The notes under the pieces: generated by a model
Told to the model about the DNA's origin: nothing
Database searches by the model: none
What the model saw: only the letters and a program-made list of their open reading frames with translations
NCBI RefSeq assembly: GCF_017743735.1
Contig: NZ_JAGHRO010000002.1
Coordinates: forward strand, 558,001-622,000
Length of the DNA: 64,000 nucleotides
Source of the DNA: Shimia sp. R9_2
GTDB taxonomy: Bacteria > Pseudomonadota > Alphaproteobacteria > Rhodobacterales > Rhodobacteraceae
Direction: 5' to 3'
Shown: in pieces, positions 9,202-20,231 of the stretch
Layout: each line of letters begins with the position of its first letter
Numbering within the stretch: the first letter of the stretch is position 1
Made by a program: the position numbers and the translations under genes

Positions 9202-9268
9202 TGAAATCCTAGGGCGAGGATTTCACCGGACCTTGGGACACATCACAGATACGAATGGCCCGGTGAAA
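9202..9268. other. Mutually exclusive inverted repeats between convergent genes
   Basis: TGAAATCC (9202-9209) can pair with GGATTTCA (9218-9225). The latter overlaps TTTCACCGG (9221-9229), which can instead pair with CCGGTGAAA (9260-9268). The two stems cannot form together. They lie after the kinase stop and before the terminator of the binding-protein gene, so they may be 3' processing or termination structures of the kinase transcript. Confidence 0.45.
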
Positions 9269-9270
9269 GA

Positions 9271-9293
9271 AGACCCGCCCAATAGGGGCGGGT
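9271..9293 (-). terminator. Rho-independent terminator of the sugar ABC operon
   Basis: Perfect 9-bp stem GACCCGCCC / GGGCGGGTC with a 5-base loop, just after the stop of the binding-protein gene. Read on the minus strand it is followed by TTCTTT, a modest T tract. Confidence 0.75.
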
Positions 9294-9306
9294 CAAAGTG
9301 ATGTTT

Positions 9307-10254
9307 TTAATCGTACAGAACCGCTTGGATCTTCGGCTCGTCGATGTTGGAGGCATCGTAGTAGTAGAAGCCTGTGTCGATCAGCGCTGGTACTTCTTCG
9401 CCTTTGGTCGCCATCACAGCCGCTTTCACGGTTTCATAACCGATGCCAACAGGGTTCTGGGTGATCGCACCTGCCATCAGACCGCTACGGATCGCATCTT
9501 TCTGCGCTTTACCGCTGTCGTAACCAATGATCACCAGACCTTCGGTGCCCAGTTCCTGCACACCATTCACAACACCGATTGCGGAGCCTTCGTTGGTGCC
9601 AAAGATACCGTTCAGATCAGGGTTGGCTGTCAGGATCGCCTTGGTCACCTCTGTGGATTTCAGGTGGTCGCCTTGACCGTACTGAACAGTCACAACTTCG
9701 ATGTCTGGGTATTTCGCTTCGATACGGTTCACAAAGCCATCGCGACGGTCAATGCCGGTGCGGCTGGTTTGGTCATGTGCAACAACGGCCACTTTGCCTT
9801 TGCCGCCAATCAGCTCCGCCATTTTGTCTGCGGCCATGCCGGCAGCCAGTGCGTTGTCAGTGGTCGCTGTGGAAAGCGGGATGTCGCTGTCTACACCGCT
9901 GTCAAACGCCACAACAGGAATGCCAGCGTCGTTGGCCTGACGCAGCAGAGGGATCGCCGCTTGGCTATCCAGAGCCGCAAAGCCGATGGCCGCAGGCTTG
10001 TTGGCCAGCGCCGCTGCCAGCATGTCGATCTGACGGTCAACCATGGTCTCATTGTCTGGACCTTCAAAGGTGATGCGCACCCCAAACTCATCCGCTGCCT
10101 GTTCTGCACCCAGTTTCACCGCCTGCCAGAACTGGTGCTGGAAGCCTTTGGAAACCAGCGGGATATACATTTCATCTTCGGCCACTGCCATAGACGCTGG
10201 CGCACTCATCACGGCGGCACTCAAGGCCCCCAAAATAAAACGACGTGTTAGCAT
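9307..10254 (-). CDS. Sugar ABC transporter periplasmic binding protein (ribose/RbsB type)
   Basis: A 315-residue exported binding protein of the type-1 periplasmic fold. It begins MLTRRFILGALSAAVMSAP with a signal sequence that includes an RR pair and ends near AVAEDE. The mature part shows RbsB-like stretches such as PLVSKGFQHQFWQAV and IIGYDSGKAQ. ATG 10254 is supported by GAGGAG a few bases upstream; the longer frame to 10278 lacks this. It is the last gene of the minus-strand transporter operon. Given the linked catabolic genes, L-fucose or a related aldose is the likely ligand. Confidence 0.87.
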   Translation of the reverse strand: MLTRRFILGALSAAVMSAPASMAVAEDEMYIPLVSKGFQHQFWQAVKLGAEQAADEFGVRITFEGPDNETMVDRQIDMLAAALANKPAAIGFAALDSQAAIPLLRQANDAGIPVVAFDSGVDSDIPLSTATTDNALAAGMAADKMAELIGGKGKVAVVAHDQTSRTGIDRRDGFVNRIEAKYPDIEVVTVQYGQGDHLKSTEVTKAILTANPDLNGIFGTNEGSAIGVVNGVQELGTEGLVIIGYDSGKAQKDAIRSGLMAGAITQNPVGIGYETVKAAVMATKGEEVPALIDTGFYYYDASNIDEPKIQAVLYD

Positions 10255-10337
10255 GATATTCTCCTCCATATTGGTCACGCTTTTTTCTTAGTTCGAGGTG
10301 CAAGAGGCGCCCCCATGTGCGCCCCTCGCGTCAGGCC

Positions 10338-11341
10338 TCAGCCCGATTTCTTACGGCGCACCATGTCGGCATAAACCGCCAGAATGATGATCGCGCCGGT
10401 CACAACGGTCTGCCATTCCTGGGCAACCGACAGCACGCGCAGGCCATTGGTCAGCACCGCCATAATCAATGCGCCGATCAGAGTGCCCAGAATGGTGCCG
10501 CGTCCGCCGGACAATGAGGTGCCGCCAATCACCACAGCCGCAATCGCTTCCAGCTCATAGCCAAGGCCCAGTGCCGGCTGTGCAGAGTTCAGGCGCGATG
10601 CGATCAGGATGCCGCCAATGCCGCAGATGCCGCCGGCCAGAGCGTAGATGCGCATCTTCCAGCGATCGGTGTTCACGCCAGACAAGCGCACCGCTTCTTC
10701 ATTGGAGCCCAGCGCAAAGGTGTAGCGCCCCAGCACAGTTTTGCTCAGGATGTAGGACGCCGCCGCGGCCACAAGGAACAGGATCAGAACGCCATTGGGG
10801 ATCGGCAGGGCCGGAAAGATCTCTCCGATCAGCGAGCCACGGGAAATCTGATCAAAGCCCGGTGTGTCGTTGAAGTAGATCGGCCGTGTGCCCGAAATCA
10901 CCAGCGACAGGCCCTTCAGGATCAGCATCATACCGAGCGTCGCAATGAACGGCGGAATCTTCATCTTGGCCACAAACGTGCCCGAGCACAGACCACAGAG
11001 AGCACCGGCTCCAATCGCCGCTGCAACGCCCAGCAAAAGCGGCATTCCCAGATAGGTCAGTACAACCCCGGCAATCACCGCGCAGAAGGTCATCAATGTA
11101 CCCACCGACAGGTCAATACCCCCGGTGATGATCACCAGCGTGGCTGCAACAGCAAGCACGCCGTTCACCGAAGTTGCCTGCAAAATGGCGATCATATTGG
11201 ACGTCTGCATGAAGTTCGGCGACGCAATTGAGAAGCCGATCAACAGCACAATCAAACTCGCAAACGCCAGGAGCTTTTGATAGGCCCCGGAATCTCCAAG
11301 CCCGGACAGGGGCGATTTTTCGTTTACGTCGGTTGCGGTGC

Positions 11342-11345
<4 letters not shown>
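10338..11345 (-). CDS. Sugar ABC transporter permease (RbsC type)
   Basis: A 335-residue inner-membrane permease with about ten helices and the hallmark of the RbsC/AraH family, the stretch [13 protein letters not shown] near residue 75, plus [18 protein letters not shown] near residue 275. Its ATG overlaps the stop of the ATPase gene (ATGA at 11342-11345), so the pair is coupled. An upstream frame to 11459 would run inside the ATPase gene and is rejected. It forms the channel of the sugar importer with the ATPase and the binding protein on either side. Confidence 0.9.
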
Positions 11346-12868
<1,523 letters not shown>

Positions 12869-12911
12869 AGTTCCTCCCAAATTCCTGCCCTCCCAAGCAG
12901 CCAGCGCGGCG

Positions 12912-14465
12912 TTACATCACCGCGCCAATTTGCCAGGGGACAAACTCGACCCCGCCAAAGCCAAGTTCCTCACTCTTCGTCCGCTCGCCCGAGGCCACGC
13001 GGATCAAAATCTCAAACAGCTCTTCGCCCTTGGTCTCGATGCTGACGCCATCGGTCACGATGTCTCCGCAGTTGAGATCCATGTCTTCTGACATGCGGGC
13101 ATACATTTCCGAGTTGGTGGACAGCTTGATGCAGGGCGTCGGCTGATAGCCGGACACGGAGCCGCGACCGGTGGTAAACACGATCAGGTTTGCACCGGAG
13201 GCCACCTGCCCCGTCACGGAGCATGGGTCAAAGCCGGGGCTGTCCATAAAGACAAAGCCGTGTTTGTCGATGATTTCTCCAAACTGGTAGACATCTCGCA
13301 TCGGCGCCGTCCCGCCTTTGGCAACGGCCCCCAGAGATTTTTCCAGAATGGTGGTCAACCCACCGCGCTTGTTGCCAGGGCTTGGGTTGTTGTCCATCTC
13401 GCCGCCATTGCGCTCGGTGTAGTCTTCCCACCAACGCACCCGCTCGATCAGTTTTTGCCCAACTTCAATGCTTTCCGCACGCCGGGTCAAAAGATGCTCA
13501 GCGCCGTAAATCTCAGATGTTTCAGACAAAATGGTCGTGCCACCGTGGCGCACCAGCAGGTCAGAGGCATAGCCCAGCGCCGGATTGGCGGTGATACCGG
13601 AATAACCATCTGAGCCACCACATTGCATACCCACAGTGATCTCACTGATCGGCGCCGGTGCGCGTTCGGCTTTGTTGGCCATCTCGGCTATCCCGCGCAG
13701 CTGCTCAAGCCCGCGTTCAATCGTCTTACGGGTGCCGCCTTCGTTCTGAATGGTCATATAGCGCAGCGCGCCATCTGCTCGAATCGGCTGACCGCCCACC
13801 AGATCGGCGACCTGCATCACCTCGCAGCCTAGCCCAATCAACAGAATGCCACCAAAGTTCGGATGCTGCGCATAGCCCGCCAGAGTGCGGAACAAGGTGG
13901 CATATCCCTCATTGTCACCCGACATGCCACAGCCTGTGCCATGCACAATCGGCACGACCCCGTCTACATTCGGAAACTCTTCGAGCAATCCCGATTTCTC
14001 TGCTGCTTCGGCGATAAATCTCGCCACAGAACCGGAGCAATTCACCGTCGTCAGAATGCCGATGTAGTTGCGCGTACCCACTTTGCCGTTGCTGCGGTGA
14101 TAGCCTTGAAACGTCCGGGCGTCGGTGATGCTCTGCAAAGGATAAGACGCGCTTGCATGAGCATAGTCTTGCTGATGTGCGCCCATCCCAAGGTTGTGCA
14201 CATGCACATGCTCACCCGGTGCGATATCCGCTTTGGCTTGCCCGATAATCTGGCCGTAACGGATCACGTTTTCACCCTTGGCGATCGGCGCAACAGCGAT
14301 TTTATGCCCCCGTGTGACAGAGCCTGCCAAAGGCACAGGAACCAAATCCAACTGCTCCGCAGCTGCGATCTCGCGCAGCGCAATCACGACGTTGTCAGAC
14401 GGGCTGAGTCGCAGCACGTCGCCGCTAGAGCTTTGTAAATTATGATTTTTATGCGGTGCTTGCAT
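12912..14465 (-). CDS. UxaA-family (altronate dehydratase-like) sugar-acid dehydratase, probable L-fuconate dehydratase
   Basis: A 517-residue full-length UxaA-type protein: an N-terminal SAF domain (about 15-95) fused to the C-terminal catalytic part, which starts with the family motif [14 protein letters not shown] and carries SGSV and [10 protein letters not shown]. These iron-dependent enzymes remove water from aldonic acids. The window has no enolase-superfamily fuconate dehydratase, so this gene probably supplies that step, as the split uxaA genes are thought to do in the Campylobacter jejuni fucose locus. ATG 14465 is chosen over an extension to 14519. It is the first gene of the minus-strand operon, divergent from the GntR gene. 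Confidence 0.82.
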   Translation of the reverse strand: MQAPHKNHNLQSSSGDVLRLSPSDNVVIALREIAAAEQLDLVPVPLAGSVTRGHKIAVAPIAKGENVIRYGQIIGQAKADIAPGEHVHVHNLGMGAHQQDYAHASASYPLQSITDARTFQGYHRSNGKVGTRNYIGILTTVNCSGSVARFIAEAAEKSGLLEEFPNVDGVVPIVHGTGCGMSGDNEGYATLFRTLAGYAQHPNFGGILLIGLGCEVMQVADLVGGQPIRADGALRYMTIQNEGGTRKTIERGLEQLRGIAEMANKAERAPAPISEITVGMQCGGSDGYSGITANPALGYASDLLVRHGGTTILSETSEIYGAEHLLTRRAESIEVGQKLIERVRWWEDYTERNGGEMDNNPSPGNKRGGLTTILEKSLGAVAKGGTAPMRDVYQFGEIIDKHGFVFMDSPGFDPCSVTGQVASGANLIVFTTGRGSVSGYQPTPCIKLSTNSEMYARMSEDMDLNCGDIVTDGVSIETKGEELFEILIRVASGERTKSEELGFGGVEFVPWQIGAVM

Positions 14466-14519
14466 CGTCTTCTCGCTTGCTGTCCCTATTTTGCTAGGCC
14501 GCAATTCGCCACTTGTCAA

Positions 14520-14552
14520 CTAACATGTTAGCATGGTAGAAATTTTAGCATG
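14520..14552. promoter_or_regulatory. Candidate GntR operator in the divergent sugar promoter
   Basis: A perfect 12-bp palindrome CTAACATGTTAG (14520-14531) is followed by TTAGCATG at 14528-14535 and again at 14545-14552. The second copy covers the start codon of the GntR gene, suggesting autoregulation and shared control of both divergent operons. Confidence 0.5.
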
Positions 14553-15263
14553 AACCAAATCATTGATATCGACGCCAGTCTTTTGCGCGAAACAGCCCCT
14601 TCAGAAGGGTCGCTCGCTCAGCGTGTTTATCTCTCCGTAAAAGAAGCCATTTTGGCGCTGGACTTCCCGCCCGGCGCGAACTTGAGAAAGGCGCCAATTT
14701 GCGAGCGCCTCGGCGTGTCCCGTGCGCCAGTTACCGAAGCCATCGCCCGCTTGGCGGCCGAAGGCCTGGTCGACGTCGTGCCCCAGTCCGGCACCCACGT
14801 GTCCTATTTTTCCATGTCAGAGATTCGCGAAGGCGTGTTTTTGCGCGAAGCGCTGGAGCTTGCGACGGTTGCCAAGGTCACGCGCGACCTTACGCCTGAA
14901 CAGCGCAAGCTTCTGAGCCGCAACATGCGCCTGCAGGAACTCATGATCGAGGATGAGGACATCACAGGTTTTTATCAGGCCGATGAGGATTTCCACAATT
15001 TGCTGATGGAGTTCACGGGCTTCCACCGCCTCCCAGCGGTGGCACAGACGGTCTCCCTGCAGGTCCGGCGCGCGCGCCTTCTGCTTTTGCCAACACCCGG
15101 CCGAATTTCGGAGACCCTGGTAGAACATCGCGCGATTTTTGACGTCATTTGCGCCGGAGACGAAGCCGCAGCGCAGAGTCAGATGCGCCACCACCTTGGC
15201 CAGCTCATGCCCCGCATTGAAACCCTGCACGACACAAAACCCGAATTGTTCAACACCCCCTAA
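14550..15263 (+). CDS. GntR/FadR-type (FCD domain) transcriptional regulator of the sugar locus
   Basis: A 237-residue regulator. The N-terminal winged helix (about 22-90) contains AILALDFPPGANLRKAPICE and the recognition part LGVSRAPVTEAIARL. The C-terminal half is an all-helical FCD ligand-binding domain with metal-type residues in FYQADEDFHNLLMEF and MRHHLGQLMPRIE. It opens the plus-strand catabolic operon, 84 bp from the divergent dehydratase gene, with palindromic sequence at its own start. It probably represses both operons until a pathway intermediate binds. Shine-Dalgarno match is poor. Confidence 0.9.
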   Translation: MNQIIDIDASLLRETAPSEGSLAQRVYLSVKEAILALDFPPGANLRKAPICERLGVSRAPVTEAIARLAAEGLVDVVPQSGTHVSYFSMSEIREGVFLREALELATVAKVTRDLTPEQRKLLSRNMRLQELMIEDEDITGFYQADEDFHNLLMEFTGFHRLPAVAQTVSLQVRRARLLLLPTPGRISETLVEHRAIFDVICAGDEAAAQSQMRHHLGQLMPRIETLHDTKPELFNTP

Positions 15264-15292
15264 ACCGCCCAGCGCGAGACCAGAGAGTTGCT

Positions 15293-16345
15293 ATGTCCGT
15301 TTCGAAAACACGTCCTCTAAACAATCGAACATCCCGTCCGGTGCCCCTCACCCAAATGGGCTTTGGCGGTGCGCCACTCGGCAATCTGTACCGCAAGGTT
15401 TCTGAGCAAGACGCACAAGATGCTTTGCAATCCGCATATGACGTCGGCGTGCGCTTTTTTGACACCGCGCCGCAATACGGGCTTGGCCGCTCAGAAATGC
15501 GTTTTGGCGAAGGCATGAAGCGTTTCGGGCGCGACAACATTCAACTCTCCACCAAAATCGGGCGACTTCTTTTGGACTGTGAGCCTAACGAAGTCACTCC
15601 TGAGGCCTTTGTCGACGTGCCGCAAAAGCGCATTGTCTTTGACTACACCTATGACGGGGTGATGCGTTCCTATGAGGCCAGCAAAGAGCGCCTCGGCATT
15701 CAGAACGCGGACATCTTGCTGGTACATGACGTCTGCGTTTTCAGCCAGGGCAGCCAGGAAGCATCGGATGCCAAGGTGCGCGAACTGTTTGACGGAGGCG
15801 GCTATCGCGCCCTCACAGAGCTTCGCGACTCAGGCGAAATCGCGGCCATCGGCGCAGGGGTAAACGAATGGCAGGTCTGCGAAAAACTGCTGGGGCTTGG
15901 TGACTTTGACGGCTTCCTGCTCGCGGGCCGTTACACCCTCTTGGAGCAAGAGGCCCTCGACAGCTTCCTGCCCCTTTGTGAAAAGCGCGACGTCGGCATC
16001 ATCCTCGGCGGCCCGTACAACTCTGGCATCCTGGCCACCGGTGCCGTGGAGGGAGCGAAGTACAACTACGATGATGCCCCCGAAGAGATCATGGCACGCG
16101 TGCGGAAAATCGAAGCGGTGTGCGCCGCCCATGACACGCCATTGATCGCTGCCGCTCTTCAATTTGTACTCGGACATCCCTGTGTAAAAACCGTGGTGCC
16201 AGGCGCGGTCTCCCGCGCCGAAGTGGAGGCCAACGCCCGCCTGATGGACCGCGCCATCCCGGATGTGCTCTGGTCTGACCTGCGCGGTGAAGGGCTGATC
16301 CGCCCGGATGCCCCTCTGCCTTCGGAGCGTTCTGATGCTGCGTAA
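15293..16345 (+). CDS. Aldo/keto reductase, probable L-fucose (D-threo-aldose) 1-dehydrogenase
   Basis: A 350-residue AKR with the full catalytic tetrad D57, Y62 (in FFDTAPQYG), K88 and H145. The FFDTAPQYGLGRSE stretch is typical of bacterial L-fucose and L-galactose 1-dehydrogenases. It would oxidise L-fucose to the fucono-lactone with NAD(P), the first step of the pathway. It starts 29 bp after the regulator and overlaps the FucU gene by 11 bp. Substrate is deduced from family and from the mutarotase and lactonase next door. Confidence 0.85.
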   Translation: MSVSKTRPLNNRTSRPVPLTQMGFGGAPLGNLYRKVSEQDAQDALQSAYDVGVRFFDTAPQYGLGRSEMRFGEGMKRFGRDNIQLSTKIGRLLLDCEPNEVTPEAFVDVPQKRIVFDYTYDGVMRSYEASKERLGIQNADILLVHDVCVFSQGSQEASDAKVRELFDGGGYRALTELRDSGEIAAIGAGVNEWQVCEKLLGLGDFDGFLLAGRYTLLEQEALDSFLPLCEKRDVGIILGGPYNSGILATGAVEGAKYNYDDAPEEIMARVRKIEAVCAAHDTPLIAAALQFVLGHPCVKTVVPGAVSRAEVEANARLMDRAIPDVLWSDLRGEGLIRPDAPLPSERSDAA

Positions 16346-16763
16346 TATCAACCCGCTGCTGTCGCCCGACCTGCTGCACACGCTGCGCGCCATGGGGCAC
16401 GGCGATGAGATCGTCATCGCAGATGCCAATTTCCCCGGCACCAGCACCGGCCCCGCCTGCATCCGCGCCGACGGCTCCACCGCGAGCGAAATACTGGAAG
16501 CCGTACTCTCGATCATGCCTCTGGACAATTTTGTGCCTGACCCCGCCCTGACCATGCAGGTGGTGGGTGATCCAGATGCAATCCCTGAAGCCGTCGCCGA
16601 CTTTCAAAGCATCATCGAGGCCACAGCCGACAATCCGGTGCAAATCCAAACGCTTGAGCGTTTCGCCTTCTACGACCGCGCGGCCACGGCCTTTGCCATC
16701 GTACAAACCGGCGAACGTCGGCTCTATGGAAACATCATCCTCAAGAAGGGTGTGATTTCATGA
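16335..16763 (+). CDS. fucU: RbsD/FucU family L-fucose mutarotase
   Basis: A 142-residue member of the RbsD/FucU family, which interconverts sugar anomers so the dehydrogenase gets the right form. The conserved stretch GHGDEIVIADANFPG carries the catalytic H22, and the protein closes with the family-typical FAIVQTGERRLYGNIILKKG. Length matches FucU of E. coli. It starts inside the last codons of the dehydrogenase gene and overlaps the lactonase gene by ATGA. FucU rather than RbsD is favoured by its C-terminal pattern and the context. Confidence 0.88.
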   Translation: MLRNINPLLSPDLLHTLRAMGHGDEIVIADANFPGTSTGPACIRADGSTASEILEAVLSIMPLDNFVPDPALTMQVVGDPDAIPEAVADFQSIIEATADNPVQIQTLERFAFYDRAATAFAIVQTGERRLYGNIILKKGVIS

Positions 16764-17590
16764 GAATTGACGCCCACCAGCACTTTTGGTCGATCGCGCG
16801 CGGAGACTACGGCTGGCTCACACCCGAACTGGGTGTCATCTACCGCGACTTTCTGCCTGACGACCTGACACCTCTGCTCAAGGCTGCTGATATCGAAGGC
16901 ACCGTTCTGGTTCAGGCCGCCCCTACAGTGGCAGAAACCGAATTCATGCTCTCGCTGGCCGCAGAAAACAGCTTCATCAAAGGTGTTGTCGGCTGGGTTG
17001 ATTTCGAGGCTCAAGATGCCGCTGATCAGATCGCGGCGCTCGCAAGCAATCCAGCACTTGTCGGCCTGCGTCCGATGATACAGGACATCGCCGATCCCGA
17101 CTGGATGCTGCGCGATGCGCTCACCCCGGCTTTCGAGACTCTGATCGCGCATGATCTCACCTTTGATGCACTCACCCTGCCCCAACATCTGGGCAACTTG
17201 CACAAACTGCTCGCGCGTCACCCCGACATGCGTGTGGTGATCGACCATGCCTCCAAACCCTTCATCAAAGACGGTGTGATTGAAGGCTGGGCCGAGGACA
17301 TGGTCGCCTTGGCAAGCGAGACCAAAGCGTTCTGCAAGCTCTCCGGCATGGTCACCGAGGCCGCAGGCGATTGGGCCACCAAGGATCTGCGGCCCTATGC
17401 GGATCATCTGCTCGGCACCTTTGGCCCCGAACGCCTGATCTGGGGCAGCGACTGGCCGGTCTGCACCCTGGCCAGCACCTATGCGCACTGGGTCGACACA
17501 AGCAACGACCTTTTGAGCGCACTGACAGAAACCGAACTCAAGGCTGTCTGGGGCGGCAACGCCGCTCGGGCCTACAACCTCAGAGATTGA
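16760..17590 (+). CDS. Amidohydrolase-family L-fucono-lactonase
   Basis: A 276-residue amidohydrolase-2 family protein (TIM barrel). It begins MRIDAHQHFW with the metal-site HxH and ends with the conserved LIWGSDWPVC, whose Asp is catalytic. Members next to fucose genes hydrolyse fucono-1,5-lactone to fuconate, and many also take L-rhamnono- or D-arabinono-lactones. Translation is coupled to fucU by a 4-bp overlap. Confidence 0.88.
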   Translation: MRIDAHQHFWSIARGDYGWLTPELGVIYRDFLPDDLTPLLKAADIEGTVLVQAAPTVAETEFMLSLAAENSFIKGVVGWVDFEAQDAADQIAALASNPALVGLRPMIQDIADPDWMLRDALTPAFETLIAHDLTFDALTLPQHLGNLHKLLARHPDMRVVIDHASKPFIKDGVIEGWAEDMVALASETKAFCKLSGMVTEAAGDWATKDLRPYADHLLGTFGPERLIWGSDWPVCTLASTYAHWVDTSNDLLSALTETELKAVWGGNAARAYNLRD

Positions 17591-17591
17591 T

Positions 17592-18704
17592 ATGACTGAT
17601 CTTTCCCTTGATCCTTCCGGGCTTTGGCTCGGCCGCGTAGAACGCCCCGGTATCGGCCCGGCAGTTGTGACCATCCGTGATGGGCAACTGGTGGACATCA
17701 CATCCAAAACCGCCCCCACCGTGCGCGACATTCTGGAGCGTGAGGACGCTGCAGACTACGCCCGCTCTGCCCCCGGCACCTCTTTGGGCGCGGTGACAGA
17801 AGACCACAACTGGCTCGCACCATGTGACCTTCAGGCTGTAAAAGCCTGTGGCGTGACCTTTGCAGGCTCCATGGTTGAGCGCGTGATTGAAGAGCAAGCT
17901 GCTGGTGACCCTGCCAAAGCCGAAGCCATCCGAAAACGTATCGGCGCGCGCATTGGCGACAGCCTCTCCAACATCGTTCCCGGCTCTGATGCCGCGGAGG
18001 AGGTCAAGCAAGCCCTGATCGCAGAAGGCCTCTGGAGCCAATATCTTGAGGTTGGAATCGGCCCGGATGCGGAAGTGTTTTCCAAAGCACAGGTTCTGTC
18101 ATCTGTGGGCTTTGGTGCCGACATCGGCCTGCACCCGATCTCCACATGGAACAACCCCGAGCCAGAGGTGGTGCTCGCAGTGACCTCCAAAGGAGAGATC
18201 AAAGGCGCGACCCTCGGCAACGACGTCAACCTGCGCGATGTGGAAGGCCGCTCTGCCCTCCTGCTCAGCAAAGCCAAAGACAATAACGCCTCCTGCGCCA
18301 TCGGCCCGATGATCCGCCTCTTTGACGAGAGTTTTACGCTGGATGATGTGCGTCAGGCAGAGCTGACCCTCACCGTCTCCGGGCCGGAAGGGTTTGAGCT
18401 TCAGGGCCATTCTTCTATGGCACAGATCAGCCGTGATCCGGCAGACCTGGTGCGCCAAACCATTGGCCGGCATCACCAATATCCAGACGGGCTGATGCTG
18501 TTCTTGGGCACGCTCTTTGCGCCCACCCAAGACCGTGACACCCCCGGCGGAGGCTTCACCCACAAGCTTGGCGATGTTGTGACCATCGCAAACAACCAAC
18601 TTGGACAGCTCACCAATACCGTGCGCCTGTCCACCGAATGTGACGAGTGGCGCTTTGGCGCTTCTCACCTAATGCGCAACCTGGCCGACCGTGGCCTGCT
18701 CTAA
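17592..18704 (+). CDS. FAH-superfamily 2-keto-3-deoxy sugar-acid dehydratase (AraD1/KdaD-like)
   Basis: A 370-residue protein of the AraD1/GguC-like branch of the fumarylacetoacetate hydrolase superfamily. The metal-binding pattern EVVLAVTSKGEIKG with WNNPEPE, and the NDVNLRDVEGR stretch, match this fold. Relatives dehydrate 2-keto-3-deoxy-pentonates to 2,5-dioxopentanoate (alpha-ketoglutaric semialdehyde); the archaeal KdaD acts on the D-arabinonate product. It begins one base after the lactonase stop and is followed by a matching semialdehyde dehydrogenase. The exact substrate (D-arabinose- or L-arabinose-derived) is open. Confidence 0.72.
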   Translation: MTDLSLDPSGLWLGRVERPGIGPAVVTIRDGQLVDITSKTAPTVRDILEREDAADYARSAPGTSLGAVTEDHNWLAPCDLQAVKACGVTFAGSMVERVIEEQAAGDPAKAEAIRKRIGARIGDSLSNIVPGSDAAEEVKQALIAEGLWSQYLEVGIGPDAEVFSKAQVLSSVGFGADIGLHPISTWNNPEPEVVLAVTSKGEIKGATLGNDVNLRDVEGRSALLLSKAKDNNASCAIGPMIRLFDESFTLDDVRQAELTLTVSGPEGFELQGHSSMAQISRDPADLVRQTIGRHHQYPDGLMLFLGTLFAPTQDRDTPGGGFTHKLGDVVTIANNQLGQLTNTVRLSTECDEWRFGASHLMRNLADRGLL

Positions 18705-18717
18705 GAAAGCGAAAGAT

Positions 18718-20220
18718 ATGCTGACCGGAAAACACCTAATTGCTGGCGACTGGGTCGCAGGCGACGCAACCTTTGCATCTGAACCCGCCACCGGCGAAAG
18801 CCATGATTTTGCTGTAGGCACACCTGCACATGTGGATGCCGCCGTAGAAGCAGCTGAAGCCGCATTTGCCAGCTTCGGCTGGTCCTCCCGCAGTGAACGC
18901 GCCGCACTATTGCGCAAAATCGCCGAGGAGATCGACGCACGTGGCGACGCGATCACCGAAATAGGCACTCAAGAAACCGGGTTGCCCGCGATGCGTCTGG
19001 AAGGCGAGCGTGGCCGTACCACTGGCCAGCTACGCCTATTTGCCGATCACATTGAAGCGGGTGCTTACCTTGACCTGCGCCATGATGAAGCTCTGCCCGA
19101 TCGCGCGCCTTTGCCGCGCCCGGAACTGCGCATGATCCAGCGCCCCATTGGCCCGGTGGCCGTTTTTGGTGCCTCAAACTTCCCTCTGGCCTTCTCGACC
19201 GCTGGGGGTGACACCGCCGCCGCACTTGCTGCTGGCTGCCCCGTTGTGGTCAAAGGCCACTCCGCCCACCCCGGCACAGGCGAAATCGTTGCGCAGGCGG
19301 TTGATGCAGCACTGAAGGCGCTCGATATGCATCCGGGTATCTTCTCGCTTGTTCAGGGCGGAAAACGCGATGTGGGCACCCGTCTCGTACAACATCCCCT
19401 GATCCGCGCCGTGGGTTTCACCGGCAGCCTCGCCGGGGGCCGTGCGCTCTTTGACCTTTGCGCTCAGCGCGACGAGCCAATCCCTTTCTTTGGCGAACTC
19501 GGCTCTGTAAACCCAATGTTTGTGCTGCCCGCCGCTGCAGGCGCCCGTGCAGCCGCAATCGGCACGGGCTGGGCAGGCTCCCTGACCATGGGCGCAGGCC
19601 AATTTTGCACCAACCCCGGGATTGCCGTGGTGATCGACGGTGCAGAGGCAGACGCCCTTCAAGCGGCCGCGCAGACCACACTCGAAGCCACCGACGCCCA
19701 AACCATGCTGACAGACGGCATCGCCGCCGCCTACCGCGACGGAGTGGCGCGTGTGACGGGTAGTAAAGGTGTGACTGAAGTCATGGGCTCTTCTTGTCCG
19801 GATCGCGCAGCCAAGCCCTATCTCTTTAGCGTTTCGGGCGAAGATTGGCTCGCGGATGCCCACCTTCAAGAAGAGGTCTTTGGACCGATGGGCATCATCG
19901 TGCGCGTGCGTGACACCGCACAAATGCACGAGGTCGCCCGGGCGATTGAAGGCCAGCTGACCTGCACCCTGCAAATGGACGCGGGCGACACCCAAGAAGC
20001 ACAAGCATTGCTGCCGCTGCTGGAGCGCAAAGCCGGCCGCGTACTCGCCAATGGCTTCCCAACCGGCGTTGAGGTCTCCGATACGATGGTACATGGCGGC
20101 CCCTACCCGGCCTCTACCAACTTTGGGGCCACCTCTGTGGGCACGCTCTCCATTCGCCGGTTCCTGCGCCCGGTCTGCTATCAGAACATTCCGGCAGAGC
20201 TGTTGCCTGAACAGGTATAA
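18718..20220 (+). CDS. Aldehyde dehydrogenase, probable alpha-ketoglutaric semialdehyde dehydrogenase
   Basis: A 500-residue NAD(P) aldehyde dehydrogenase. Catalytic C297 lies in GAGQFCTNPG and the general base E260 in FFGELGSVNP; the FGASNFPLAFS stretch holds the oxyanion Asn. Both motifs are typical of KGSADH enzymes that convert 2,5-dioxopentanoate to 2-oxoglutarate. ATG 18718 is taken because the earlier ATG at 18691 lies inside the dehydratase gene. Its place after the AraD1-like gene completes a pentose exit into the TCA cycle. Confidence 0.82.
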   Translation: MLTGKHLIAGDWVAGDATFASEPATGESHDFAVGTPAHVDAAVEAAEAAFASFGWSSRSERAALLRKIAEEIDARGDAITEIGTQETGLPAMRLEGERGRTTGQLRLFADHIEAGAYLDLRHDEALPDRAPLPRPELRMIQRPIGPVAVFGASNFPLAFSTAGGDTAAALAAGCPVVVKGHSAHPGTGEIVAQAVDAALKALDMHPGIFSLVQGGKRDVGTRLVQHPLIRAVGFTGSLAGGRALFDLCAQRDEPIPFFGELGSVNPMFVLPAAAGARAAAIGTGWAGSLTMGAGQFCTNPGIAVVIDGAEADALQAAAQTTLEATDAQTMLTDGIAAAYRDGVARVTGSKGVTEVMGSSCPDRAAKPYLFSVSGEDWLADAHLQEEVFGPMGIIVRVRDTAQMHEVARAIEGQLTCTLQMDAGDTQEAQALLPLLERKAGRVLANGFPTGVEVSDTMVHGGPYPASTNFGATSVGTLSIRRFLRPVCYQNIPAELLPEQV

Positions 20221-20231
20221 GGACCAAGCAA

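Noticed and set aside
9298..10251. Long open frame antisense to the sugar-binding protein gene
   Set aside because: It mirrors a strong coding gene with signal peptide and family motifs; its own translation looks like no protein.
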